IMG/VR virus record: IMGVR_UViG_3300027741_000078
Coordinates: 1 to 56,134 of that record
Strand: one strand, 5' to 3'
DNA from: a virus
DNA length: 56,134 nt
Every line of letters starts with the position of its first letter. Positions within the stretch are counted from its first letter, which is position 1. Under the pieces are notes generated by a model. It was not told the DNA's origin, did not search any database, and saw only the letters and a list, made by a program, of their open reading frames with translations. Shown piece after piece: positions 1-7,885 of the stretch. Both the position numbers and the translations under genes were made by a program.

Positions 1-195
1 GTGGCCGGTAAGTCATTCATTATTATTTTGGCGCAAGACGCCACTGGAAGCAGGTCAGTCACTTGGTCAACGGTTTCGTGGCCTTCTGCCACACCGCCTT
101 CGGTTACTCAGACCGCCAGCAGGAAAGACATTTATTCGTTCTTCTCTGACGGAACTAGTTGGTATGGCACCACTATCGGGCAGGCGTATACATAA
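1..195 (+). CDS. Tail-fibre protein, C-terminal fragment (cut by window start)
   Basis: This is the last 64 residues of a tail-fibre protein; the frame is open from base 1 and the true start lies outside the left edge. The translation matches residues 344-407 of the complete fibre encoded at 53348-54571 with one difference (R for K near the end), and the DNA differs at only a few bases. It is therefore the same gene seen a second time because the contig overlaps itself. The stop overlaps the ATG of the following LamG gene as TAATG at 193-197, the same junction as at 54569-54573. It is not an independent gene. Confidence 0.85.
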   Translation: MAGKSFIIILAQDATGSRSVTWSTVSWPSATPPSVTQTASRKDIYSFFSDGTSWYGTTIGQAYT

Positions 196-2258
196 TGTTT
201 GCAGCATCTAAATCAGGTAGATCGGCTGCTGGTGGCGGCGGTACAACGGACCCATATTTTCCGTATGTTCCTTTGCTGTTGGAGACGACCAGCACCAACG
301 GTCAGCAAAACAATACGTTTTTAGATTCCAGCAGCAACACTTTTACCATCACCCGCAACGGAACCCCAACGCAGGGTAGCTCGACTCCGTATTGGCCGAA
401 TGGGCAGTGGAGTAATTATTTTAATGGCAGTAGTAATTTAAGCATAGCAAGTACCGCATCGTTAGCTATGGGTACTAACGATTTCACGATTGAGTTTTGG
501 GTTTATTTGCGCTCTGCAACAAACAACCGAACTCTGGCGTGGCCTGTTGCAGGCAATATATTGATATATTGCGATAACTCTGGTTATTTTGCTTATGCAA
601 GTTACGGCGTTGGGAATGTGTTGGCTAGTTCAATTGTCGCTCCTTTAAATACTTGGACGCACATTGCCATATCAAGAACCGGCACCAACAGCAAAATTTT
701 TGTTAACGGAGCTATAGGCGCTTCAACCAGTTCGGATTCAAATAACTGGGGTCAATCTGTATTTAACATTGGCTCTGACATTGCGGCTAACTTTTTAAAC
801 GGCTATTTATCTAACCTGCGAATTGTAAAAGGTACTGGACTTTATACAACCACATTCACCCCGCCTACGACTCCTCTTACCGCTGTTACCAACACGGTTC
901 TTCTCACCTGCCAGTCAAACCGATTCAAAGACAACAGCGCCTCACCACTTACAATTACGGTAGGTAACGGCACACCCACCGTCCAAGCATTCCAGCCGTT
1001 CTCCCCGGCGGCTGCGTACACCACTGCGCTGTATGGTGGGAGCGGGTATTTTAATGGTAGTGCGGATTATTTGAGTATTACCGATGGCTCTGCCCTGCAA
1101 TTGGGTTCTGGAAATTTTACAATCGAGGGGTGGGTTTATTGTTCGGCAGTTTCAGGAAACAACTCTATATATTCTAGAAATTTGTTCGGGATGATTATTG
1201 GAATTTCTGGAAGTAATTTTACATTTTTTGCATCTTCAAACGGATCAAGTTGGAATCTTGCAAGCGGAATTACTTTCGGGGCAGCAACATCAAACACTTG
1301 GGCTCATTTTGCTGCTGTTCGCAACGGAACAAACATTACCTTATATTTAAACGGCGTTTTGGGTAATACTGTCGCTGTTAGCACAAACGCATTATATGAA
1401 GTAACAGCGCCAACTGTAGGGTATTGGACTAGCGGCGGTGCAAACTGGTACTTAAACGGATACGTTTCCAACCTTCGAGTAGTCAAAGGCACAGCAGTCT
1501 ATACCGGAGCATTCACTCCACCCACGCTCGCACCGTTAACAACCGCAGGATCAACCAGCGCGGCAAGTTACTCAAGCACCACCAACGTAAATACAAGTTT
1601 TGCGGCCTCTAGCACCAGTCTCCTGCTCAACATGGCAAACGCAGGAATCTACGACGCCGCCGCGCAGAACGATGTGACTACGGCGGGGTCTGCGGTAACC
1701 GCTGTGACTCCAGCAAAATGGCCGCCAAGTAGCATGAGCTTTAACGGAAGCAACTCGTATGCTCAGGTTCTTTCAAACCCAGCGTTTACTTTAGGAACAT
1801 CAAACTTTACAATTGAGTTCTGGGTTTACTTTAATAGCGTTGCAGCAGCTCAAACGGTTGTAGGAAGACATATAACAACCGCCGCTGGGGATTGGGCAAT
1901 TTACACTGCGTCAACAGGAAGCCTGAACTATTACCTTAGTTCAAATGGCTCAACTTGGAACCTTGCCAACCAAGTATCAATTGGTAGCATTAGCACCGGG
2001 ACTTGGTATTACGTTGCTCTTGTAAGAAACGGGTCTGTATTTACTCCGTATATAGGAACGACTCCCGGTTCGGCCCCAACAGCGGGGACAACAACAACCA
2101 CATCATCCGCTCTGTTTGCAACCACGCAGGCACTAACTGTTGGCGCAGCCAATAACTCGCTTACATTCCTAAACGGGTATGTGCAGGATTTTCGATTTAC
2201 AGTTGGTGTGGCTCGTTCAATTACCACTGTACCTTCCGCAGCTCTTCCGACGAAATAA
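195..2258 (+). CDS. LamG-domain receptor-binding tail protein, allele A
   Basis: A 687-residue putative adhesin at the virion surface, likely binding host glycans. Three concanavalin A/LamG-like jelly-roll domains follow each other. Each opens with a FNGS motif, a segment of type F-T-I-E-x-W-V-Y and a W-x-H/Y-x-A strand, and the first two close with NGY-(L/V)-SNLR-(I/V)-VKGT followed by a FTPPT linker. The start at 195 was chosen over an upstream ATG at 159 because it forms a TAATG overlap with the fibre gene and gives the N-terminus MFAASKSG shared with the allele at 54571. The ligand-facing parts differ strongly between the alleles while the linkers are nearly identical. The LamG fold assignment is confident; the receptor role is inferred. 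Confidence 0.85.
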   Translation: MFAASKSGRSAAGGGGTTDPYFPYVPLLLETTSTNGQQNNTFLDSSSNTFTITRNGTPTQGSSTPYWPNGQWSNYFNGSSNLSIASTASLAMGTNDFTIEFWVYLRSATNNRTLAWPVAGNILIYCDNSGYFAYASYGVGNVLASSIVAPLNTWTHIAISRTGTNSKIFVNGAIGASTSSDSNNWGQSVFNIGSDIAANFLNGYLSNLRIVKGTGLYTTTFTPPTTPLTAVTNTVLLTCQSNRFKDNSASPLTITVGNGTPTVQAFQPFSPAAAYTTALYGGSGYFNGSADYLSITDGSALQLGSGNFTIEGWVYCSAVSGNNSIYSRNLFGMIIGISGSNFTFFASSNGSSWNLASGITFGAATSNTWAHFAAVRNGTNITLYLNGVLGNTVAVSTNALYEVTAPTVGYWTSGGANWYLNGYVSNLRVVKGTAVYTGAFTPPTLAPLTTAGSTSAASYSSTTNVNTSFAASSTSLLLNMANAGIYDAAAQNDVTTAGSAVTAVTPAKWPPSSMSFNGSNSYAQVLSNPAFTLGTSNFTIEFWVYFNSVAAAQTVVGRHITTAAGDWAIYTASTGSLNYYLSSNGSTWNLANQVSIGSISTGTWYYVALVRNGSVFTPYIGTTPGSAPTAGTTTTTSSALFATTQALTVGAANNSLTFLNGYVQDFRFTVGVARSITTVPSAALPTK

Positions 2259-2260
2259 TC

Positions 2261-2680
2261 ATGCAAATAGCTAACCAAGACCTCATTATCAAGGACCACA
2301 CCGAGTGGTTCCCCAACACATCCTTCGGTGAGCGTGGCCCATCTGTGGAGTGGATCAAGTCCGAGGGCTACTACATCATCTCGGCATGGAAAGACTACGA
2401 CTCCAAGGCCCAAAAGCTAGTACCAGCCGCGCCGCATCTGCATGACGGTATGTGCTGCATCGTGGACGTGGAGCCACTGACCGCTGAAGAACTGCAATCG
2501 CGTGTCGATACTCAGTGGCAAGTGATCCGTACCCAGCGCAACCAGATGCTCAAAGACAGCGACTGGACCCAGCTATCAGACTCGCCGGTTGACAAGGCCG
2601 CATGGGCAACATACCGACAGGCTCTGAGAGACATCACAAAGCAGGCTGATCCCTTTAACATCGTCTGGCCGGCGGTGTAA
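2261..2680 (+). CDS. Phage tail assembly chaperone-like protein
   Basis: 139 residues, starting 2 bases after the LamG stop. The C-terminal half (residues about 90-130) has the pattern RNxxLxxSDWTQLxDxPVDKAAWATYRQALRDI, broken here by x, which is typical of the Phage_tail_APC family. Members of that family sit beside tail-fibre genes and are thought to help fibre folding or attachment. The N-terminal half (IIKDHTEWFPN, FGERGPSVEWI) resembles short proteins found beside fibres in many environmental phages. A role as fibre chaperone for its neighbours is inferred from family and position. Confidence 0.75.
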   Translation: MQIANQDLIIKDHTEWFPNTSFGERGPSVEWIKSEGYYIISAWKDYDSKAQKLVPAAPHLHDGMCCIVDVEPLTAEELQSRVDTQWQVIRTQRNQMLKDSDWTQLSDSPVDKAAWATYRQALRDITKQADPFNIVWPAV

Positions 2681-2682
2681 AC

Positions 2683-4113
2683 ATGGCACAGGCAACCTTC
2701 ACCCCGATCCAGCTCTATTACAGCGCCAACACCGGAGCCACGCCATCAACTTCAAACCTGGCGGCGGGTGAGCTTGCCATTAACACTGCGGACGGGAAGC
2801 TTTTCTATAAGGACAGCTCCGGCAACCTGCAGACGATCGCAACAAAGGCAGCCGCGACAAACCCACTCCCGGTAAACACGGGCGGGACGGGCATCCAGGC
2901 GCTCACACAGGGCGGGATTGCTTACGGTGCGGCTACGACCTACGCCTTCACTGCAATCGGCTCTACGGGCGATCTATTGAGTTCTAACGGTACCGGTGCC
3001 CCGACATGGGTAACCCCGACGAACTTAAATACGGCATCGGCGATCGTCAAGCGGGACTCATCGGGTAACTTTGCCGCTGGGACGATTACCGCATCACTTA
3101 CTGGGACCGCTAGCACGGCGACCAATCTAGCGAACGGCGCATCAGGCTCCATCCCCTATCAAACGGGCGCTGGGGCGACTTCTTTCGTTCCTGCAGGGTC
3201 TAGTGGCACCGTCCTCACAATGTCCTCTGGCGGCGTTCCTACATGGGCCACAGCGGGTACTGCGACCTCGGCATCAAACCTCTCTGGCGGCACTGCTGGG
3301 GCTGTCGTTTATCAGTCTGCACCAAACACGACGGCATTCTTAACTGCAGGTAGCTCTGGCCAAGTTCTGACATTAACGTCGGCGCAGATTCCGGCATGGA
3401 CTACGCCAGGCTCGGTTACTTCGGTGGCCAATCTCTCCGGTGGTGCGGCTAACAAGATCCCATATCAGAGCGGGGCCAGTACAACTACTTTCATTGACGC
3501 CCCGACGGTATCTAGCTACCTCAAATATACCGGCAGCGCGTTTGCCTGGGCCAATCCTGTTACGAGCGTCTCCGCCAGCACAGGGATGAGCTTTACGACA
3601 ATCACCGGCACGGGTAGCGTGGCGATAGACACCACAGTCGTCCCGAGGTTTGCGAATGCAGGCACCTTTACGGCCACCCAGACCTTTAGTGGCTCAAGCA
3701 GCGTCGCATCACTCGCGCTGAACAACGCCCTTGAGACCTGCACCGTTACTGGATCCGCTGCATCTGGCGCCCTTAACATTGACGTCTCCACGCAGTCGGT
3801 GATCTTCTATAACACGGCGACTACTGCTACATGGACGCTTAACTTCCGTGCAAGTAGCGGGACCCCCCTAAGCTCCTTCATGAGTCAGGGGCAGTCGGTT
3901 ACGGTTGCTGTCCTCGTACAGACGGGCGCGGTTACCAACGCCTACAACACTGGCGTGACGATTGATGGCGTTGCTCCTACTGCACTCAAATGGCAGGGCG
4001 GTACGGCTCCTACGACGGGCAACTCAAACAGCATCGACGTCTACACCTACACCATCATCCGCACCGGTCCGTCCTCGTATACGGTGCTGGCTTCACAGAC
4101 GAAGTTTGCCTAA
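2683..4113 (+). CDS. Tail-fibre protein with beaded repeats
   Basis: 476 residues. The N-terminus (LYYSANTGATPSTSNLAAGE, then LAINTADGKLFYKDSSGN) is the attachment head seen in many phage fibres, related to major tropism determinant N-termini. It is followed by Gly/Ser/Thr/Ala-rich repeats containing NTGGTGI and several copies of an IPYQ/VYQS...T-F motif (IPYQTGAGATSF, VYQSAPNTTAF, IPYQSGASTTTF) spaced about 50 residues apart, then a C-terminal beta-rich domain. This layout suggests a trimeric shaft with a distal tip. It starts 2 bases after the preceding gene and has no cysteine-rich or enzymatic motif. Confidence 0.75.
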   Translation: MAQATFTPIQLYYSANTGATPSTSNLAAGELAINTADGKLFYKDSSGNLQTIATKAAATNPLPVNTGGTGIQALTQGGIAYGAATTYAFTAIGSTGDLLSSNGTGAPTWVTPTNLNTASAIVKRDSSGNFAAGTITASLTGTASTATNLANGASGSIPYQTGAGATSFVPAGSSGTVLTMSSGGVPTWATAGTATSASNLSGGTAGAVVYQSAPNTTAFLTAGSSGQVLTLTSAQIPAWTTPGSVTSVANLSGGAANKIPYQSGASTTTFIDAPTVSSYLKYTGSAFAWANPVTSVSASTGMSFTTITGTGSVAIDTTVVPRFANAGTFTATQTFSGSSSVASLALNNALETCTVTGSAASGALNIDVSTQSVIFYNTATTATWTLNFRASSGTPLSSFMSQGQSVTVAVLVQTGAVTNAYNTGVTIDGVAPTALKWQGGTAPTTGNSNSIDVYTYTIIRTGPSSYTVLASQTKFA

Positions 4114-4115
4114 TC

Positions 4116-5351
4116 ATGCCGGTACTTGCCACGATCGGGGCCGCCTCTGCTCGAGGATTCGGTGATTTTTATACAAGTACCAGTATATCTGGCAACGGCT
4201 GGATGGCGCGGATTGGTGCCTATACAAAGCCGATGACGAGCGATTCAAATAACAATATTTACGTTGGAAGCCCTGCTGGCTTGATCATGAAGGTTGGACC
4301 AGACGGGACTCTCGCCTGGCAAAAGAACGTCAATCAATCCGGAACAAACGTATCTGTTGAGCGCAATCAGGCAACAGGATCGGGCTTGGTTGGATTAGTA
4401 GGGTCTTCGGGAAGTGGGGCCATCAACAATAAGCCTTCGATTGAAGTGTTAGATAGCAACGGCAATGTTTATTATTCTGTATATTACAACGCGGCTAACT
4501 TTATTAACAGCATAACCGCGTCTGACGTTGGCAGCATCTACTTCTCAGGCACATTTGCGTCCGGATTTGCCGCCTACTTCAAGCTTTACGGAACAACAAT
4601 AGTCGCGAAGAAGTCGTATAGCAATACAAGCGGACAGCCTCGATTTGTTGGCGGTGGAAGTAACGACACCGCTTACATGGGCGACACTTTTAACGGGGTT
4701 GTTCCTAGCGTAGCCAAGGTGGATTCAAACCTTGCGTTGTTATGGAGGTCGGGAAGCTCTTCGCTTACAAGGGTCACGCAGGTAGTTGAGTCAAACGGTT
4801 TTGTTTATGCGGTTGGCACCACCTCTGCCGTTGTTAAATTAAACGCTACCACCGGAGCCTTTGTATGGGCCAAAACGCTATCCTCATCGTTTTTTACCTG
4901 CCTTGCGGTTGACAGCTCTGACAACATTTACGCCGGCGGGTATGACTTTACTAACAAACTTGGAATACTATTAAAGATTGACAATAACGGCAATCTAATC
5001 TGGCAAAGAAATTTTCTCTTGAGCCCCATAAATGCGGCTTATTACACGACGGTGTCTGCTATAACCGTAAACAATACAAATAATTCTATCTGTGTGCAGG
5101 TAACTCCTTCAGGGGCTGGCACCGCAACGTCAATGTTATTTTCTGTGCCGAACAACGGAACGCCAACCGGAACATACACTGTTGGCGGCTCTACTCTTGT
5201 CTACGCAATCAATTCAGGGACTCTTTCTTCGGCAACATATACTTTTAGCTCGTTGTCAACTTCTTTGGGCTCACAAACTTACGCAGAAGTTAGCTTGCCT
5301 GTATCTGCCTCTACCGCCTCAACCACTTACGACCTTATCTCGGTCCCCTAA
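4116..5351 (+). CDS. Beta-propeller-like tail protein (PQQ/SBBP-type repeats)
   Basis: 411 residues. Repeats of the form (N)IYVGSP..GLIMKVGPDGTLAWQKN, split here, recur as VYAVGTTSAVVKLNATTGAF with VWAKTL, and as NIYAGGYDF with ILLKIDNNGNLIWQRN. This is the blade pattern of PQQ-like or SBBP beta-propellers. The start at 4116 (MPVLATIGAASARGFG) was chosen because it lies 2 bases after the preceding stop; the frame is open upstream only as a shadow of that gene. Its place at the end of the fibre block suggests a virion surface or host-binding role, which is inference. The gene looks more AT-rich than its neighbours, as if exchanged recently. Confidence 0.7.
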   Translation: MPVLATIGAASARGFGDFYTSTSISGNGWMARIGAYTKPMTSDSNNNIYVGSPAGLIMKVGPDGTLAWQKNVNQSGTNVSVERNQATGSGLVGLVGSSGSGAINNKPSIEVLDSNGNVYYSVYYNAANFINSITASDVGSIYFSGTFASGFAAYFKLYGTTIVAKKSYSNTSGQPRFVGGGSNDTAYMGDTFNGVVPSVAKVDSNLALLWRSGSSSLTRVTQVVESNGFVYAVGTTSAVVKLNATTGAFVWAKTLSSSFFTCLAVDSSDNIYAGGYDFTNKLGILLKIDNNGNLIWQRNFLLSPINAAYYTTVSAITVNNTNNSICVQVTPSGAGTATSMLFSVPNNGTPTGTYTVGGSTLVYAINSGTLSSATYTFSSLSTSLGSQTYAEVSLPVSASTASTTYDLISVP

Positions 5352-5363
5352 TGGAGTCACATC

Positions 5364-5537
5364 ATGAGCAAGAAATGGATTCAGGAGGCTATTAAGAAGC
5401 CTGGCGCACTGCGAGAGGAACTCGGCGTCAAAGAGGGTAAGAAGATCCCGATGAAGAAGCTAGATAAAGCCGCTCACGCCTCTGGTAAACTTGGGCAGCG
5501 CGCACGACTAGCGAAAACCCTTCGAGGCTTTGACTGA
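5364..5537 (+). CDS. Small basic protein of unknown function (KKPGALR motif)
   Basis: 57 residues, lysine-rich: begins MSKKWIQEAIKKPGALREEL and continues with a conserved-looking core of the type GVKEGKKIP, ending RLAKTLRGFD. Small proteins with this KPGALR start recur in tailed phages next to structural genes, but I know no function. The start ATG is 12 bases after the preceding stop. The stop TGA (5535-5537) lies just before the ATG at 5539. It could bind DNA or a capsid protein given its charge; this is not supported further. Confidence 0.65.
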   Translation: MSKKWIQEAIKKPGALREELGVKEGKKIPMKKLDKAAHASGKLGQRARLAKTLRGFD

Positions 5538-5538
5538 C

Positions 5539-5763
5539 ATGAATGAAATCCAGATGGGGTTCAACATTCTCGTTGGATTGGTCGCCTTCTTTGGTGGCTG
5601 GATCTTGAACAATATCTCCAAGACGCTTGACCGGTTAGATCAAGACGTTCGGAATATGCCCAAGACCTATGTCATTAAAGAGGACTACCGCCGAGATATT
5701 GACGAACTGAAGTCCATCTGCCATCAAATTTTTGATCGTCTTGAGAGCAAGGCGGACAAGTAA
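5539..5763 (+). CDS. Small single-TM protein upstream of endolysin, holin- or spanin-like candidate
   Basis: 74 residues with one hydrophobic segment at about 8-24 (FNILVGLVAFFGGWIL), then a charged helical tail with heptad-like spacing and a KEDYRRDIDELKSI motif. The topology (short N-terminus, one TM, soluble coiled coil) fits an i-spanin, a regulatory holin partner or an XhlA-type membrane protein. The position directly before the lysozyme supports a lysis role. The ATG at 5539 is preferred; an in-frame TTG three codons earlier overlaps the upstream gene. Function is inferred from topology and context only. Confidence 0.6.
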   Translation: MNEIQMGFNILVGLVAFFGGWILNNISKTLDRLDQDVRNMPKTYVIKEDYRRDIDELKSICHQIFDRLESKADK

Positions 5764-5778
5764 AGAGGAGGCTAGATC

Positions 5779-6291
5779 ATGGCCGACTTTGACGCTGCAT
5801 TTGAGAAGATGATCGTTGACGAGGGGGGCTACGTCCTCCACACTGTTCCCGGTGACACGGGCGGGATGACCTATGCTGGAATTGCTAGAAATAAAAACCC
5901 CAACTGGCCGGGGTGGAATCTTATTGACCACGAAGAAAAGGGCCCTCTCCTTACTGAGATGGTGCGTAAGTTTTATAAGGCTGAGTTTTGGGACCGTATC
6001 CGAGGGGATGAGCTTACGAACCAGCCTATTGCGGAATCGATCTTCAACTTCGGCGTCAACACCGGAATCAACGTCGCGGTAAAGCTGGCGCAGTTAATTG
6101 TCGGCGTGACCCCTGATGGCGCTGTTGGACCTAAGACGGTTGAAAAGTTTAATTCTGTTGAGGCGGACTCGTTCAAGAAGGCCTATGCGTTAGCCAAGAT
6201 CGCCCGCTACGCCGACATCTGCAATAAGAACAAAACCCAGTCTAAATTTTTGCTTGGCTGGATCAACAGAACGCTGAGGGGCCTAAAGTAA
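5779..6291 (+). CDS. Endolysin, GH108 family N-acetylmuramidase
   Basis: 170 residues. It hydrolyses the peptidoglycan glycan chain at the end of infection. The N-terminus has the GH108 signature with catalytic Glu15 in the DEGGY motif, followed by V-P-G-D-T-G-G-M-T-Y-A-G-I. Residues about 90-170 match the family's peptidoglycan-binding part (FNFGVNTG, GVTPDGAVGPKTV). There is no signal peptide, so release needs a holin; a three-TM holin gene follows at 6809 after an inserted HNH gene. A clear ribosome binding site (AGAGGAGG) precedes the ATG. The stop overlaps the next ATG (TAATG, 6289-6293). Confidence 0.92.
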   Translation: MADFDAAFEKMIVDEGGYVLHTVPGDTGGMTYAGIARNKNPNWPGWNLIDHEEKGPLLTEMVRKFYKAEFWDRIRGDELTNQPIAESIFNFGVNTGINVAVKLAQLIVGVTPDGAVGPKTVEKFNSVEADSFKKAYALAKIARYADICNKNKTQSKFLLGWINRTLRGLK

Positions 6292-6809
6292 TGGACTTGA
6301 CCCAAGAGTACATTAAAGAATGTTTGGATTACAATCCAGAAACTGGAACATTTTTTTGGAGGATTCGTCCAATCAGTCATTTCAAAGACTTGCGCCGCCA
6401 ACGAATTTTCAACAGGGTTTACGCTGGAAAGCCTTGTGGTCATTTGAACAAACAAGGATATTTGGTTATTCGGGTTGCAGGATTTCTTTGCAAAGCCCAC
6501 AGGTTGGCGTGGTTATATGTTCATGGCGCCATGCCAAAAGAATTGCTTGACCACATCAATCGAAACCGATCTGATAACAGAATTTGCAATTTACGAGAGG
6601 CTTCACCCACGTTAAACGCCCAAAATGCTTCAATTCGTGTCGATAATACAAGCGGCGTTACGGGCGTGTCTTGGCATAAAGTTACAAACAAATGGACTGT
6701 TCAAATTAGCAAACGGGGAAAACCGACACATATTGGTGTTTTTGCAACTATTGAAGAAGCAAAAATAGCAAGACTGCAGGCTGAACTTGCGCGAATGGAG
6801 ATCGCCTGA
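6291..6809 (+). CDS. HNH homing endonuclease with AP2 DNA-binding domain
   Basis: 172 residues. Residues about 60-100 form an HNH_3-type nuclease (KAHRLAWLYVHGAMP, then LLDHINRNRSDNRICNL, with the DHIN and N-x-x-N-L residues). Residues about 118-160 form an AP2-like DNA-binding domain (SGVTGVSWHKVTNKWTVQI). This domain pair is typical of mobile freestanding homing endonucleases in phages. The gene sits between the endolysin and the holin, overlapping both by one base, and is flanked by direct repeats ATGGACTT at 6291-6298 and 6809-6816. It looks more AT-rich than the surrounding genes. It is likely a selfish element not needed for lysis. Confidence 0.88.
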   Translation: MDLTQEYIKECLDYNPETGTFFWRIRPISHFKDLRRQRIFNRVYAGKPCGHLNKQGYLVIRVAGFLCKAHRLAWLYVHGAMPKELLDHINRNRSDNRICNLREASPTLNAQNASIRVDNTSGVTGVSWHKVTNKWTVQISKRGKPTHIGVFATIEEAKIARLQAELARMEIA

Positions 6810-7246
6810 TGGACTTAATCGGGATTGGGGCAATTATTGATGGGGTTGGGAAGGTTGCGGATTCGCTCTACACAACTGACAAAGAAAGGCTTGAGATTGG
6901 TCTAAAGGGCCGAGAGCTTGACCTAGAAGAGAAGCGGATTGAGCAGGCGACGGACCTCGCTCAGGTTGAAGTTAACAAGATTGAGGCGAACAACCCCAAC
7001 GTATTCGTAAGCGGCTGGCGTCCTGCTGTTGGCTGGGTTGGCGTGCTGGGGTTGGCTTATCAGTTCATCGGCTACCCGCTACTGCAGTGGTGCTGGGTCT
7101 TTGGGCAGGGAATAGACTGGATACCGAAGGGATTGGCCGCGCCACCGAATCTAGAGGTTGAGCAGCTCATGACGCTACTGGCCGGGTTGCTTGGGTTTGG
7201 TGGCATGAGGTCGTTTGAGAAGACTAAGGGCGTAGCCGCAAAGTAA
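6809..7246 (+). CDS. Holin, three-TM (GTA_holin_3TM-like)
   Basis: 145 residues. An N-terminal amphipathic and charged coiled-coil part (residues 1-60) is followed by the family core NPNVFVSGWRPAVGWVGVLG and hydrophobic stretches at about 70-85, 88-103 and 118-135, ending GFGGMRSFEK. This pattern (W-R-P-A-x-G-W then hydrophobic segments) marks the holin family of gene transfer agents and many phages. It forms membrane lesions that release the endolysin. Its start overlaps the HNH stop (TGATG). Without the HNH gene it would directly follow the endolysin. Confidence 0.82.
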   Translation: MDLIGIGAIIDGVGKVADSLYTTDKERLEIGLKGRELDLEEKRIEQATDLAQVEVNKIEANNPNVFVSGWRPAVGWVGVLGLAYQFIGYPLLQWCWVFGQGIDWIPKGLAAPPNLEVEQLMTLLAGLLGFGGMRSFEKTKGVAAK

Positions 7247-7255
7247 GGAAAGATC

Positions 7256-7885
7256 ATGGCAGCGGTAATGACCTACTCGAGCCTGGTTGATGACATCTCT
7301 ACCTATCTAGAGCGCACCGACACGGCCACGATTGAGAAGATCCCGACCTTCATCATGCTGGCGGAGCAGGTGATCGCGGCAGAGTTGCAGTTCTTGGGCA
7401 ACTTGACGGTGGCGACCAGCACGATGACACCCAACGAGCCGACGATCGTAAAGCCCGCTCGCTGGCGCAAGACCGTCTCCATGAACCTGACCAGCAACGG
7501 CGTTCGGGAGCCGATCCTGCTGCGAAAGTACGAGTATCTACGCAACTACTGGCCTGACCCGCTGCAGACGGATACCCCAGTGTTTTACTCGGATTATGAC
7601 TATACGCACTGGTTTGTGGTCCCCACGCCAGACCTCGCCTATAACTACGAGGTTCTGTATTACGAGAGACCGCAGCCGCTTGACATCAATAACCAAACGA
7701 ACTGGTTCACGCAGTACGCTCCGCAGGCGATGTTGTACGGCAGCCTCCTGCAAGCCATGCCATTCCTTAAGAACGACGAGCGCACCCCGCTTTGGCAGGC
7801 ACAGTACGACAAGATTATTGCCACACTCAAGACCGAGGACGTGGCGCGAATTGGTGACCGTCAGACAGTAGTGAGGGATTCATAA
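7256..7885 (+). CDS. Head-tail adaptor-like structural protein
   Basis: 209 residues. The N-terminal helix region (YSSLVDDISTYLERTD, then IPTFIMLAEQVIAAEL) and the middle part with REPILLRKYEYLRNYWPDP and VFYSDYDYTHWFVVPTPD resemble phage adaptor proteins of the gp4/gp11 type that join portal and tail. The C-terminal helices (YGSLLQAMPFLKNDER, W-x-x-x-Y-D-K-I-I) are also typical. It begins a run of tail genes and its stop overlaps the next ATG. A second, related adaptor is encoded at 49950-51002. Assignment rests on recognised family patterns; the exact position in the virion is inferred. Confidence 0.65.
   Translation: MAAVMTYSSLVDDISTYLERTDTATIEKIPTFIMLAEQVIAAELQFLGNLTVATSTMTPNEPTIVKPARWRKTVSMNLTSNGVREPILLRKYEYLRNYWPDPLQTDTPVFYSDYDYTHWFVVPTPDLAYNYEVLYYERPQPLDINNQTNWFTQYAPQAMLYGSLLQAMPFLKNDERTPLWQAQYDKIIATLKTEDVARIGDRQTVVRDS

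Noticed and set aside
195-2258. Diversity-generating retroelement as the cause of LamG allele variation
   Set aside because: No reverse transcriptase gene is seen, and differences cover all codon positions and include insertions and deletions, not adenine-directed changes.
3990-4115. Longer N-terminus (start at 3990) for the propeller-like protein
   Set aside because: The extra 42 residues lie wholly inside the preceding fibre gene, are His/Arg-rich shadow sequence, and ATG 4116 follows the upstream stop by 2 bases.
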